A stretch of DNA of 64,000 nucleotides from Elusimicrobiaceae bacterium (GCA_017528825.1 JAFXOI010000035.1:44770-108769), one strand, 5' to 3'. Shown: positions 8,041 to 17,614, counted from the first letter of the stretch. Program-made: numbers and translations. The notes: a model not told the origin generated them from the sequence alone.

Positions 8041-9067
8041 GTGTATGTCCCGAAATACCAATCAGATACAGCGCAATCATTACTGTTAGCAGTAGGGCAA
8101 CGCCGTACACGCAAAGAGCAGGTAGTAGCGTAAGCCGCGTGGTCCAAAATGCAAGTATGTTAAATAGAACGCCTGCCGTTAAAAAAGATAATAAAATTGT
8201 TTTTGGGGAAATTCCTGCCCGTTGCAAACGTATGACGGCATGATCGGGACTGCCCTGCAAAGGATTTTGCCCTTTTTGTAGACGTACTAAACTGACAAAA
8301 GAAGTATCAAATATGGGAACCGCTAAAATTAGTAAGGGTGCCAGAAAACCAACATTTGATAAAGTGCTGTAATCGGCTCCCATGGACAAGGCCGCTATCA
8401 GAAAACCGATTAATGTGCTGCCGCTATCTCCTAAAAAAGATTTCAAACGGCGGCTATGATTATACGGCCAAAAACCAAGGCAAGCTCCCAGTAGGGCGTA
8501 AGCTCCGAAATTGACATAAATTTGCTCGGAAGGGAGGGAAATAAAAATTAAACCCAGACAGCAAATAACAGCTTGCCCCACGCATAAGCCGTCAGCAATG
8601 TCTAATAAGTTAAATGCATTGGTAATTCCCAACACCCACAAAAAAGTAAGCGTATAAGAAAGCACGGGGGAATCAAATAAGCTGATATGTACTCCATAAC
8701 GCATAAGGCATAAGGTAGCCAGAATTTGTATAAATAATTTAACGGAAATTCCTAAGCCGGCCGGCTTTTTCAAATCGTCTAATAAACCCAGCCCGAAAAT
8801 CATGGCACCCCCGCATAAAATGCCGCGCAAACTATGCAACGTTCCGGTGGGAAAATCAGTAGTATAACGAATAAAAAACAAACTGACTATTAATCCCGCC
8901 AACAAGGCGCAACCGCCCACTATAGGAGTAGATTGAGCGTGATGTTTTAATCCGCCGGGGCTATCTAACAAGGCCGGTCCGATAGCTGCGCGTAGCAAAG
9001 GCAGTGCAATGGCGGTAGTCGTAGCGGATAATAATACGGTTAACAAATAAAGTGATAATGTGCTCAT
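8033..9067 (-). CDS. Polyprenyl-phosphate sugar-1-phosphate transferase (WecA/TagO/MraY family)
   Basis: Integral membrane enzyme of about 10 membrane helices (344 residues). It transfers a sugar-1-phosphate from a UDP-sugar to undecaprenyl phosphate and so starts a surface glycan. Family motifs are LGLLDDLKKPAG (catalytic Asp pair), NAFNLLDIADGL, FLGDSGSTLIGF and the later SPDHAVIRL loop that matches the HxxR-type motif. These fit the WecA/TagO branch better than MraY, but the sugar is not certain. It is the first gene of a group with the FAD oxidoreductase and nadD. A TATAAT box ends 9 nt before the ATG, so the leader is very short. Confidence 0.88.
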   Translation of the reverse strand: MSTLSLYLLTVLLSATTTAIALPLLRAAIGPALLDSPGGLKHHAQSTPIVGGCALLAGLIVSLFFIRYTTDFPTGTLHSLRGILCGGAMIFGLGLLDDLKKPAGLGISVKLFIQILATLCLMRYGVHISLFDSPVLSYTLTFLWVLGITNAFNLLDIADGLCVGQAVICCLGLIFISLPSEQIYVNFGAYALLGACLGFWPYNHSRRLKSFLGDSGSTLIGFLIAALSMGADYSTLSNVGFLAPLLILAVPIFDTSFVSLVRLQKGQNPLQGSPDHAVIRLQRAGISPKTILLSFLTAGVLFNILAFWTTRLTLLPALCVYGVALLLTVMIALYLIGISGHTHD

Positions 9068-9126
9068 TTACTTTATATTATAATATTAAAAAGGGCATCA
9101 CCGCCGCAGTATTGACAGGAACAAAG

Positions 9127-9741
9127 ATGAAAAAATTTTTATTTGCAGGAATATGTCTGCTCGGTTTAGGAGCCTGTGCTTCTGTTCCGGTGCAGAAAAA
9201 TTGTGCCGAAACAAAAATAATGCCTTCTTTATTTGCCGAAGGAAAAACCTTAGCGGCTTTTTATATGCAGGCCAGTAGAAAACAATATGGGCTGGACGGA
9301 GTTTTAGAAATCAAGAAATTAGGTGTCAATGAGTATGAAATAAATGCCTTTTCCGCGGCGGGGGGATATCGTTTATTGCAGGCTATAGTTACCCCAGACA
9401 AAACGCAATATCAATTCCTCATTAAACAAGCAGACAAAGCAGTGGTGCGTGCTAAATTGCAACGTATGTGGACTTTGTTATTATTTCAGCCGGAGAGCAT
9501 GAGCCGTTGCCAGCGTAAAGAGATGAAAACTTATATTTCGTATCAGGCTCCGTTTGCAAGAAAATATATATACGAAGATAAGAATTCTTATCCCGAACAA
9601 GTGCTTTCCAGCGCACTTTTCAACCGAACAACGCTTTTCTTTAAGCACTATCAAACAGTAGCACAAGAGCAAGTGCCGGATGTATTGGAGTATCAAGACG
9701 GCGCAATAACGGTGCAACTGCAGCTAATTCGTCTGAAATAA
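9127..9741 (+). CDS. Putative outer-membrane lipoprotein, unknown family
   Basis: The 204-residue protein begins with a lipoprotein signal peptide (MKKFLFAGICLLGLGAC) whose lipobox LGAC places the acylated Cys at residue 17. The mature part is mixed alpha/beta and has no motif I recognise; length and overall pattern (strands around GVLEIKKLG and NEYEINAFS) would fit a small beta-rich lipoprotein. The start was set at MKKFLF because AGGAA precedes it; an in-frame ATG 75 bp upstream would destroy the signal peptide. It stands alone, divergent from the WecA-like gene and convergent with the acyltransferase. Confidence 0.75.
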   Translation: MKKFLFAGICLLGLGACASVPVQKNCAETKIMPSLFAEGKTLAAFYMQASRKQYGLDGVLEIKKLGVNEYEINAFSAAGGYRLLQAIVTPDKTQYQFLIKQADKAVVRAKLQRMWTLLLFQPESMSRCQRKEMKTYISYQAPFARKYIYEDKNSYPEQVLSSALFNRTTLFFKHYQTVAQEQVPDVLEYQDGAITVQLQLIRLK

Positions 9742-9766
9742 GAGTGTGAATAGATAGGTCAATAGA

Positions 9767-10462
9767 TCAACCCTTTGTATTATCAAAGGGTTTTTTGTTG
9801 ATAAATTGCTCGGATTGATCGGTTACGCGGTCCAATTCATTTTTGAGCGCCAGTGCGGCAGTTTCCAAATTGGTTTCCTCGGTAATATAAAACGCTTTTC
9901 CATAGGTAAAAGCAGTTTTTCCAAACGGTAAGGGTACGCGCATTTTATCCCAAGAACCAACTTTAAATTTGTGATTTAACGCACTTCCCACTGGAATAAT
10001 AGGCAACCCTGTTTTGCGCGCCAAATATAAGATACCGTGTTGAACTTGATAAATCGGACCTCGCGGACCATCCGGCGTGAGTATCGGATGATAGCCTTCT
10101 CGTACAGCGCGTATCATTTCAATTAATGCACGTGCACCGCCGCGTGTAGAACTGCCGCGTACGGCTTTCATACCAAAATAGGGCAAAACGCGCGCAATAT
10201 ATTCCCCGTCTTTACTTTGGCTAATCAAGGCCGCCACTTTTTGCTTGCGGTAGGGATATAATAAGAAAAGCTGTTGATTGTGCCAAATGCAGTAAATATA
10301 ATTTTTGCCCTGTTTTTCTAAAGCTAAAAATTCATCGGTTTTGAACCAATACACGCGTGTAGTCCAGCCCAAAAAGACACTATAGCCGTAAATTAACCAT
10401 GAAATCATTCGGCGTGATAGGGAAATGGGCTGTTGAGTAGATTTAGATTTGCGTTTGGCCAT
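9767..10462 (-). CDS. DUF374 lysophospholipid acyltransferase family protein
   Basis: The 231-residue protein carries the DUF374/LPLAT-like signature: IWHNQQLFLLYPY (HX4-like catalytic region), LISQSKDGEYIARVL, RGSSTRGGARAL and ILTPDGPRGPIYQVQ. These proteins are predicted membrane-associated acyltransferases related to lipid A or phospholipid acylation, consistent with a Gram-negative envelope; the exact acceptor is unknown. The start at MAKRKSK was chosen because the ATG overlaps the upstream stop (TAATG). The upstream partner is an uncharacterised protein. The C-terminus doubles as a terminator for the opposite strand. Confidence 0.87.
   Translation of the reverse strand: MAKRKSKSTQQPISLSRRMISWLIYGYSVFLGWTTRVYWFKTDEFLALEKQGKNYIYCIWHNQQLFLLYPYRKQKVAALISQSKDGEYIARVLPYFGMKAVRGSSTRGGARALIEMIRAVREGYHPILTPDGPRGPIYQVQHGILYLARKTGLPIIPVGSALNHKFKVGSWDKMRVPLPFGKTAFTYGKAFYITEETNLETAALALKNELDRVTDQSEQFINKKPFDNTKG
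9769..9796 (+). terminator. Intrinsic terminator embedded in the convergent gene's last codons
   Basis: AACCCTTTG / CAAAGGGTT, a 9-bp stem with a 6-nt loop followed by TTTT. It serves the lipoprotein gene on the plus strand. The same bases encode the last residues (PFDNTKG) and reach the stop codon of the minus-strand acyltransferase. Confidence 0.8.
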
Positions 10463-11091
10463 TATTTTTTCCCTTTTCGTTTCTTTTTCTGCCAAGGGAC
10501 AATTAATACCACGGTAGCTTGTGGAGTCAATTGTCCGTCTTGCCATGCCACATTGATTTTATCGCTGCTGATATGTGAAAGCAATTGCGGCAAGATTTTA
10601 GAGCTGGTCTCTAAATCAGCACGGGAGGCCTCTTGAAATAATTTGGGTTCGGGAGCCATACCTAATTTAGGTACATAGATAAATTGCGGCTCTTGTGCCT
10701 CATATTCTTCTTTTTCGGCCTGTTCTTTAATTAAATCCAACACAAACAGGGTAGCCGTGCGTAAAAACTCAAACAACACTACTTGAGCAATCAACTGTTT
10801 TTCCGGAGCCCAATCTGCAATATAAGCAATGGGTTTGTCTCCTAAAGTCACGGCGCAAGCACTAAATATGCCTTGTGCTGCCACAGTTTGAGTGCCTAAA
10901 TCCCATAGCACATTTTCATTTAACTCATACACGGTGCCCGGATCTAGCTGCTGGGCAAGATCGAGCACAAATTTAGATAGCTCTATTTCGTTTGTTAAAT
11001 TAGCCGCGGTTAAATCTAATCCTAAACGCAAAATCTTGCGCGTGATTTCTTTTTGGCGGGTACTAATCTTAAAACGTTTAATTTTTCGCAT
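10462..11091 (-). CDS. Uncharacterised protein, acyltransferase operon partner
   Basis: The 209-residue protein has no signal peptide or membrane segment and no family I can name. It is predicted mostly helical at the N-terminus (TRQKEITRKILRLGLDL), with an acidic central part and a very basic end (WQKKKRKGKK). It overlaps the DUF374 acyltransferase gene by one base, so the two are expected to be made together. A TAAAAT -10-like box ends only 3 nt before the ATG and no Shine-Dalgarno sequence is evident, so the real start may lie a little downstream. Confidence 0.6.
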   Translation of the reverse strand: MRKIKRFKISTRQKEITRKILRLGLDLTAANLTNEIELSKFVLDLAQQLDPGTVYELNENVLWDLGTQTVAAQGIFSACAVTLGDKPIAYIADWAPEKQLIAQVVLFEFLRTATLFVLDLIKEQAEKEEYEAQEPQFIYVPKLGMAPEPKLFQEASRADLETSSKILPQLLSHISSDKINVAWQDGQLTPQATVVLIVPWQKKKRKGKK

Positions 11092-11149
11092 GGTATTTTA
11101 GACAACTTGTATATCAATCCCTAGCAGACATTCATATCCAACCTGTCTT

Positions 11150-11182
11150 AAAAGAGGGCGCACCCGAGCGGAGCGCCCTCTT
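11150..11182 (-). terminator. Intrinsic terminator of the yajC-secD-secF operon
   Basis: A 10-bp GC-rich stem (AAGAGGGCGC / GCGCCCTCTT) with an 11-nt loop. On the minus strand it is followed by a short T-run and begins 11 nt after the secF stop. Confidence 0.85.
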
Positions 11183-11192
11183 AAACAAAGAC

Positions 11193-12209
11193 TTATCTTC
11201 TGTTGCGACGGCTTTTGCGCATGGCTTTTTTAGAAGGACCTTTCGTTCCTTCTTCCATGGCTGTTACCGGTTCTACTCTTTTGGGAGCCGGAGCCGGTTT
11301 GTATTCGTGTTTGGGCAAAGATTCCATATTTTTGCCGCCTTTAGTCCACACATACACCAACGGAGTCGTCAGTGCAATGGTAGTGTAGAAACCACAAATA
11401 CAGCCCACCAACATAGCAAACGAGAAGGAGTTTAACGCTTCTCCACCGATAAAGTAAAGCACGAACAACGCACCAACTACGGTAATAGAGGTAATCGCCG
11501 TGCGAGAGAGAGTTTCGTTAATGGATAAATTAATGAGTTCTCCCAATGTTGCACGCGGGTTCAGACGCATATTTTCGCGGATGCGGTCAAAAATAACGAT
11601 GGTATCGTTAATAGAAAAACCGGCTACCGTTAAGAATGCGGCTACCACTACGAGGTCAATTTCGCGCTGTGTAATAGCAAAAGCTACAGCCATCACAAAT
11701 AAATCGTGGAACAGGGCTACTACGCCGGATGTGCCCCACAAGATATTGTTAAAGCGAAAGGCTACATAAATGATGATAAACACCAAGGATAAGATAATAG
11801 CCCACGCGGCCCGTTCAGTCATATTTTGTCCTACGGTAGGGCCTACGAAGTTAGTTTGCTGGACTACATAGGGAACATGCAAAGTGTTTAAGGCCGCTTC
11901 AATGCGAGCTTGCACTTCTCCTACATTGGATTCGGTCCCTTTTTCACGTACCGCAAAGGTTTCATCTCCGTAACTCTGTAAGTCAGAGCTATGACCCGTT
12001 TGGCTCAAGGCCGCACGAATTTGGGCCATATCCACTTTTTGCTCAAATTTGACTTGTACCATGGTACCGCCGGTAAAGTCAATGCCCAAGTTCAACCCTT
12101 TGGTAGAGAATAAGTAAATACCAAAGACAAAAATCAGGGCAGAAAGGGTAAAGTATATCTTTCTGTATTTGAGGAAATCAATGTGTGTTTTTGGGAAAAA
12201 AGTCATCAT
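11193..12209 (-). CDS. secF: Protein translocase subunit SecF
   Basis: Inner-membrane subunit that, with SecD, uses the ion gradient to pull proteins through SecYEG. The 338-residue protein has six membrane helices, the first extracytoplasmic domain with GIDFTGGTMVQV, and the SecF-type signatures IVIFDRIRENMR and NETLSRTAITS. The C-terminus ends in a basic tail (KKAMRKSRRNRR). The start overlaps the secD stop as ATGA and is preceded by AAGGAG. Secure. Confidence 0.96.
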   Translation of the reverse strand: MMTFFPKTHIDFLKYRKIYFTLSALIFVFGIYLFSTKGLNLGIDFTGGTMVQVKFEQKVDMAQIRAALSQTGHSSDLQSYGDETFAVREKGTESNVGEVQARIEAALNTLHVPYVVQQTNFVGPTVGQNMTERAAWAIILSLVFIIIYVAFRFNNILWGTSGVVALFHDLFVMAVAFAITQREIDLVVVAAFLTVAGFSINDTIVIFDRIRENMRLNPRATLGELINLSINETLSRTAITSITVVGALFVLYFIGGEALNSFSFAMLVGCICGFYTTIALTTPLVYVWTKGGKNMESLPKHEYKPAPAPKRVEPVTAMEEGTKGPSKKAMRKSRRNRR

Positions 12210-13621
12210 AAGCTGATCTCCTTGGGATTAGAAGTTAACATCAACTCATACATGGCACGTGTCACAAATACGGCCGTGAACAAGCTGACTACCAGACCAA
12301 TAATCAAGGTAACGGCAAACCCTTTGACGGGGCCCGTACCAAATTGCAATAGACAGCAACCCACGATGATGGTGGTGATATTGGAGTCAAAAATAGCAGA
12401 CCATGCTTTTTCATAACCCAGTTGGATAATGGTAGCAATCGGTTTGCCCATAAGTTTTTCTTCGCGCATACGTTCAATGATCAGCACGTTGGCATCGATG
12501 GCCATGGCCAACGATAAGATGACACCGGCAATGCCGGGCACCGTGAGCGTAGCTGAGAAATAACTCATGATTGCCACTAACAAAATGAGGTTGAGAATTA
12601 AGGCCGTATCGGCGATAAAACCTGCCCATTTATAATAGATGACCATGAACAATAAAATGCCCAGTAAAGCATACAAAGAAGCACTTAAACCGGACTTAAT
12701 AGAGTCTTCTCCCAAGGTGGGGCCGATGGTCTTTTTCTCAATGACATGTACAGGAGCCGGCAAAGCGCCTGCTTTGAGTACAATGGTTAATTGTCTGGCT
12801 TCATCCAAGGTAAAAGTACCGGAAATGCGGCCATCTTTAGTAATACGGCTTTGCACTACGGGAGCAGATTGAATTGTGTTATCCAACACGATGGCCAATT
12901 GCTTGCCGATGTTGGAGCCGGTCAACTGTCCGAATTTTTTAGCACCGTCTGCATTGAAAGAGAAAGCAACCTCAGGATATCCGTTGTCGCCATACATGGT
13001 TAGACGGGCATTTTCCAAATCAGCACCGGTTACTTTGGCTGCTTTATCTACCACATTGTAACCTCCGTCTTTCGTGCGGAAAATGGTATATCCTTCCGGT
13101 AACAGTTCGGCAATTTCCGGTTTTAGGTTTCCGTCTTGATCGTATGGTTCTTCGGTTTCTTCCAACTTGGCAATGGCTTTTTCAGCGCCGGTGGTGTCAT
13201 TTTTCACAATGTGAAATTCCAACATGGCTGTTTTGCCGATTAACGCTTCCGCGGCGGCCGGATTGGCTACACCGGGCAGTTGGACCAAAATCCACTTTTC
13301 ACCCTGACGGGTAATGAGGGTTTCACCCACTCCGTATTGGTCAATACGGTTGCGGATGATTTCGATGGCGCGGGCCATCGCTTCATTGAGTGGTTCTTTG
13401 CTGCTGAGTTTGGATACATCTAATTCCAGTAGCAGACTACTACCACCTCGCAGGTCTAGACCCAAGTTCAACATACGGGCCGGACGTTCTCCCATGGCTT
13501 CCAGTTTGACACGTTCGGCGTTGGGCTTAGAGTACCAGCGATAATTAGGATAAATCAGCGCTAGAGAGCCCAGCAGTACGACAATGATGATAATCCATTT
13601 AATGGCCAGAGACTTGGACAT
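12206..13621 (-). CDS. secD: Protein translocase subunit SecD
   Basis: SecD partner of SecF (471 residues). It shows the N-terminal membrane helix, LDLRGGSSLLLELD, the long periplasmic P1 domain, and the RND-type membrane region with IDANVLIIERMREE. The length is at the short end for SecD, matching the compact forms of many non-enteric bacteria. Its ATG overlaps the yajC stop by one base (TAATG) and its stop overlaps secF. Secure. Confidence 0.96.
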   Translation of the reverse strand: MSKSLAIKWIIIIVVLLGSLALIYPNYRWYSKPNAERVKLEAMGERPARMLNLGLDLRGGSSLLLELDVSKLSSKEPLNEAMARAIEIIRNRIDQYGVGETLITRQGEKWILVQLPGVANPAAAEALIGKTAMLEFHIVKNDTTGAEKAIAKLEETEEPYDQDGNLKPEIAELLPEGYTIFRTKDGGYNVVDKAAKVTGADLENARLTMYGDNGYPEVAFSFNADGAKKFGQLTGSNIGKQLAIVLDNTIQSAPVVQSRITKDGRISGTFTLDEARQLTIVLKAGALPAPVHVIEKKTIGPTLGEDSIKSGLSASLYALLGILLFMVIYYKWAGFIADTALILNLILLVAIMSYFSATLTVPGIAGVILSLAMAIDANVLIIERMREEKLMGKPIATIIQLGYEKAWSAIFDSNITTIIVGCCLLQFGTGPVKGFAVTLIIGLVVSLFTAVFVTRAMYELMLTSNPKEISL

Positions 13622-13932
13622 TATTTGGCTCCTCCTTGTTTAATGGGAGTAACGGCGGATAAAAACCCGACGACACCCGATTTCAAAACGGTTATTTTAA
13701 CATTATCGGCCAATTTCACTTCCAAAGCATTGTCGTGAAACCCGACAACAGTTCCTACAATCCCTCCGGAAATAACAACTTGGTCGCCTTTCTGTAGTGC
13801 TTCCAGTTTAGTAAGACGTTCTTGTTCGCGTTTCTTCTGTCCGCGGCCGGACCAGAATATCATGATGATGAAGAAGGTCAAGATGAGCATTAAAAATAAA
13901 TTTGCTCCTCCGCCTTGTGCTGCAGTATTCAT
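13621..13932 (-). CDS. yajC: Preprotein translocase accessory protein YajC
   Basis: Small single-span membrane protein that associates with SecDF. Of 103 residues, the membrane helix is at about 12-30 (LFLMLILTFFIIMIFW) and the cytoplasmic SH3-like domain carries KGDQVVISGGIVGTV. The start at MNTAAQG was chosen because a strong ribosome-binding site (GGAGGAAG) precedes it; the frame is open 18 codons further upstream without a plausible protein. It is the first gene of yajC-secD-secF. Confidence 0.94.
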   Translation of the reverse strand: MNTAAQGGGANLFLMLILTFFIIMIFWSGRGQKKREQERLTKLEALQKGDQVVISGGIVGTVVGFHDNALEVKLADNVKITVLKSGVVGFLSAVTPIKQGGAK

Positions 13933-14027
13933 GCTTCCTCCATAAATGAAAATATATTGATACCTCTCAATTTTAGCATATTTCACGCCTTAAAAAGGAG
14001 TTTCTTCTAAAATAAGTGGGGTAATGG

Positions 14028-15764
14028 TTACTTTGTCCAAACGGTACGCACCAGATTAATGAGCGGTTGATCTGCCGGCCGAGTTGTGTTTAACGCAATA
14101 ACCTGCTGCCCTTGTTTAGTGCGTACAATCAGATAATCTTCTTTAATATCAAAGACGGTGCGCTCGCTATTTACCTCAAACAAGCTATGCCCGAAAAATC
14201 CTTTGGGTTGCGGTAGGTTCAACAGATCCAGCACGGTAGGGGCAATGTCCAATTGACTGGCCAACACATCGGTTACAAGCGGTTTTTGTAAAGCAGGGGC
14301 TGTAATTACGGCAAGCGGAATACGGTCAAAAACCGGATCAAACGGTTTGAACAAAGCCGGCGTGATCATATTGGAAAAAGAAGGGTGATCCCCTGTCACT
14401 AAAATAAGCGTATGCTCATCGAGTAAATTTTTCTCACGCAAATTTTGCAAAAAGCGCTCGATATCTTGCCCCACACGGGCAAAAGCGCGCGGCAGGGTGG
14501 GACGATCATAAAAAGGCGCGTCGATTTCCTCATATTGTTGATCTATGTAATCACTCCGGCCCAGCGGCACATGGGTATCTACCGTCAGTAAGGTCAAAAA
14601 AGTTTTTTCATCTTGATGCTCTTTTAGATATTGCGTAGCATAGTCAAAGAGTTTGCGGTCTAATAATCCCCACCATGTTAAATAGGTAGTATATTCCGGC
14701 TTGTCCTCAAAAAAGCGCCACCCTTGCACGACATCAAAACCGGCTTGATGAAATAATTCGTTTTCATTCATATAATCTTCGTGCGCACCGCGTACAAAAG
14801 CGGTATGGAACCCTGCTTTTTTGAGTTCTTTTACAAAGGATAATGGATAACCGTTTTGGAAATTTAATTCCGCATACGGATGGGAAGAAAACATAACAGT
14901 TAAACCGTATAAAGTGGAAAGTGTAACGGTTTGTAAGGTGGTGGCAGGATATTGCTCAAACAAGGCATCATAACCGCGCCCGGCTTTAACAGGAATATGG
15001 GGGTTAAAGCGGTGCATATATTTGGCTGATAAAGATTCGGTAGCAATTAAAATAACGCGTTTATAATTTTTGCCGATACCTGTGTTTTGGGCGGTGAATA
15101 CATGGTATTTTTCAGCGGTAGCCGCCACTTCTGCGGGTAATTCTGATGTGATAATCGCCTGCGGTGCGGGAGCAATCATTGCTTTAGCTAAATAAACAGG
15201 CAGCGGGGGGAGAAAATAGCGGGCAAAAAAATCATTGGGTTTTTGTAGCAATACAAAAGGATTTATAAAACTAAAGAAAGCTAGTATAAGTGCGCACAAT
15301 CCCGCTTGTTTAAGTGCTTGTTTTCGTTCAGAGGCAGCACACCAGCGGCGTACAATACCTACGCAGAAAAGAGCCACTGCCGCGAAGTAAGATAAAAGCC
15401 GCCAATCGGTCATAAAATCATAATCGCCGCCTTGCAATGTATTAAAATACTTTGCCCCAAAACGCTCTTTGAAATAAAGTAACAAGACAAAATCAGCTGT
15501 CATGGCAAAGTAGTACAGAAAGAGCAAGAAACTTAAAAACCATTTATTTTTAATTCCGATGGCAAAAAGTACAGATAAACACAAACCCAAAAAGGCATAC
15601 TCAACTAAAAGGCGTGCGCCCAAGGTTACCAGCCAAGCGGTAGGGGCGGTGACTTGTACTTGTATCAGTCCGAAGGCCGTTACCGCCAGTGCAGGCAAAC
15701 TGGCAAGCAATAAGAGTTTATAATGGACGAACAAAGGAGATAAAAAAGCAAAAACTCGTTTCAT
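14028..15764 (-). CDS. LTA-synthase-like sulfatase-family membrane protein
   Basis: The 578-residue protein has about five N-terminal membrane helices and, from about residue 235, an extracytoplasmic alkaline phosphatase/sulfatase domain. Visible metal-site motifs are LIATESLSAKYM (first metal ligand Glu), TLQTVTLSTLYGLT (candidate nucleophile Thr) and LVTGDHPSFS (Asp-His pair). This is the layout of LtaS, OpgB and phosphoethanolamine transferases, enzymes that move phosphoglycerol or phosphoethanolamine onto surface glycans or lipid A. In a Gram-negative-type envelope the latter two are more likely. Substrate unknown. It is divergent from thrS. Confidence 0.85.
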   Translation of the reverse strand: MKRVFAFLSPLFVHYKLLLLASLPALAVTAFGLIQVQVTAPTAWLVTLGARLLVEYAFLGLCLSVLFAIGIKNKWFLSFLLFLYYFAMTADFVLLLYFKERFGAKYFNTLQGGDYDFMTDWRLLSYFAAVALFCVGIVRRWCAASERKQALKQAGLCALILAFFSFINPFVLLQKPNDFFARYFLPPLPVYLAKAMIAPAPQAIITSELPAEVAATAEKYHVFTAQNTGIGKNYKRVILIATESLSAKYMHRFNPHIPVKAGRGYDALFEQYPATTLQTVTLSTLYGLTVMFSSHPYAELNFQNGYPLSFVKELKKAGFHTAFVRGAHEDYMNENELFHQAGFDVVQGWRFFEDKPEYTTYLTWWGLLDRKLFDYATQYLKEHQDEKTFLTLLTVDTHVPLGRSDYIDQQYEEIDAPFYDRPTLPRAFARVGQDIERFLQNLREKNLLDEHTLILVTGDHPSFSNMITPALFKPFDPVFDRIPLAVITAPALQKPLVTDVLASQLDIAPTVLDLLNLPQPKGFFGHSLFEVNSERTVFDIKEDYLIVRTKQGQQVIALNTTRPADQPLINLVRTVWTK

Positions 15765-15844
15765 AACAATTCAGCAGGTCTATTCCTAATTTGATATACT
15801 TTATTATATAAATTTAGGCGCTTTAGTCGCTTAAGGACACAATT

Positions 15845-17596
15845 ATGGAAAATAATGAACTTGAAATGAAACGGCATTCTTGTGCGCATATTATGGCCGC
15901 TGCCGTACAGCAGTTGTTCCCCGGTACCAAGTTGGGTATCGGTCCTGCCATTGATAATGGCTTTTATTATGATTTTGATTGCTCCCATGCATTCACTCCG
16001 GAAGATTTGAAAACTATTGAAACTAAAATGAAAGAACTCATTAAAGCGCGCATTCCTTTTGAGCGCAAAGAGATGAGCAAAGCCGAAGCCAAAAAGTTTT
16101 TTGAAGCACGCGGCGAAACGTATAAATTGGAACTATTAGAAGAATTGGAAGACGGCCAAATTACCGTTTATTTGACGGGCGATTATGCTGATTTGTGCCG
16201 TGGCCCTCACGTGGAACATACGGGCAAAATTAATAATTTCAAACTTTCCGCGATTGCCGGTGCCTATTGGCGCGGAGATGAAAAACGCCCCATGTTGCAG
16301 CGCATTTACGGGTTGAGTTTTAATACCAAAGATGAACTCAATGCCTATGTGAAGCAACAGGAAGAGGCCGCCAAACGCGACCACCGCAAATTAGGACCGG
16401 AACTGGATCTGTTCAGTATTAATGACCATGTCGGACCGGGACTGATTTTAATGCATCCCAAAGGCGGTATGCTGCGCAAAATTTTGGAAGATTGGATTAA
16501 AGACCAAAACTTAAAACGCGGCTATGATTTGGTGGTCAGCCCGCATATTGCTAGGTTACACTTGTTTGAAATCAGCGGTCATGCCGGATTTTATAAAGAC
16601 AGTATGTTCCACCCCATGGAAGTAGATAATGAGGCCTATCAAATTAAGCCGATGAACTGCCCTTTCCACGTGGAAATTTATAAAACGCACTTGCGCTCGT
16701 ATCGTGATTTGCCGTTACGTTTTAGTGAATTAGGAACGGTGTACCGCTATGAACGATCGGGTGCGTTGCATGGGATGCTTCGCGTACGCGGATTTACGCA
16801 AGATGATGCTCATATTTTCTGCACGCCCGAACAAGTGGAAGGCGAAGTGAAACAGGCTTTTGAGTATGCCATGCACATTTTCAAAACTTTTGGCTTTGAA
16901 AAATACGCGGTGGAACTTTCCACCCGTGACCCCGAACATCCGGAACATTTTACCGGAGACGTAGCCGAATGGGAACGTGCTGAGAATGCATTAAAACACG
17001 TACTAGAAGAAAATCATATTGAATATACCACTCACGCCGGAGAAGCGGCTTTCTACGGGCCTAAAATTGATATTAAGGTAATGGACGCCATCGGCCGTTT
17101 GTGGCAATTGTCTACTATTCAGTTTGATTTTAATTTGCCGCAACGCTTTGACTTGGAATATGTTGCGCCGGAAGGACGTCAGCGCCCGATCATGGTGCAC
17201 CGCGCGATGTTTGGCAGTATCGAACGTTTTACCGGAGTGCTCATTGAACACTATGCGGGTTGGTTCCCGCTCTGGTTAGCGCCGGTGCAAGTAAAACTCT
17301 TAACGTTGACAGATGACCAAATTCCGTTTGCCAAGGAAGTGGCCGCTAAGATGAAGGCCGCCGGTTTGCGTCCGGAACTGGATATCCGTCCGGAAAAATT
17401 AGGGTTGAAGATCCGCGAAGCCCATATGCAACATATTCCGTACACGGCTATTATCGGAAAGAATGAGGCGGCAGAAGGCAAGCTGACCATTCGTTTGCGC
17501 GATGGTAAAAATACGCAAGCCTTGCCGGTAGACGAAATTATTGCCAAAATGAAAGAAGAAGTAGAAACTTTCAGTTTGAGTAATTTGTTAAAGTAA
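15845..17596 (+). CDS. thrS: Threonyl-tRNA synthetase lacking the TGS domain
   Basis: Class II synthetase that charges tRNA-Thr. The 583-residue protein starts directly in the N2 editing domain (MKRHSCAHIMAAAVQQLFPG; later YADLCRGPHVEHTG). It continues with motif 2 (YRYERSGALHGMLRVRGFTQDD), motif 3 (HRAMFGSIERF) and the anticodon-binding domain. The usual roughly 60-residue N-terminal TGS domain is absent; the ATG after AAGGAC is the only plausible start and no in-frame extension is open upstream. Editing residues (HxxxH, C-x-G) are present. Identification is secure. Confidence 0.95.
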   Translation: MENNELEMKRHSCAHIMAAAVQQLFPGTKLGIGPAIDNGFYYDFDCSHAFTPEDLKTIETKMKELIKARIPFERKEMSKAEAKKFFEARGETYKLELLEELEDGQITVYLTGDYADLCRGPHVEHTGKINNFKLSAIAGAYWRGDEKRPMLQRIYGLSFNTKDELNAYVKQQEEAAKRDHRKLGPELDLFSINDHVGPGLILMHPKGGMLRKILEDWIKDQNLKRGYDLVVSPHIARLHLFEISGHAGFYKDSMFHPMEVDNEAYQIKPMNCPFHVEIYKTHLRSYRDLPLRFSELGTVYRYERSGALHGMLRVRGFTQDDAHIFCTPEQVEGEVKQAFEYAMHIFKTFGFEKYAVELSTRDPEHPEHFTGDVAEWERAENALKHVLEENHIEYTTHAGEAAFYGPKIDIKVMDAIGRLWQLSTIQFDFNLPQRFDLEYVAPEGRQRPIMVHRAMFGSIERFTGVLIEHYAGWFPLWLAPVQVKLLTLTDDQIPFAKEVAAKMKAAGLRPELDIRPEKLGLKIREAHMQHIPYTAIIGKNEAAEGKLTIRLRDGKNTQALPVDEIIAKMKEEVETFSLSNLLK

Positions 17597-17614
17597 GAAA
17601 AATAAATCTTCAGT

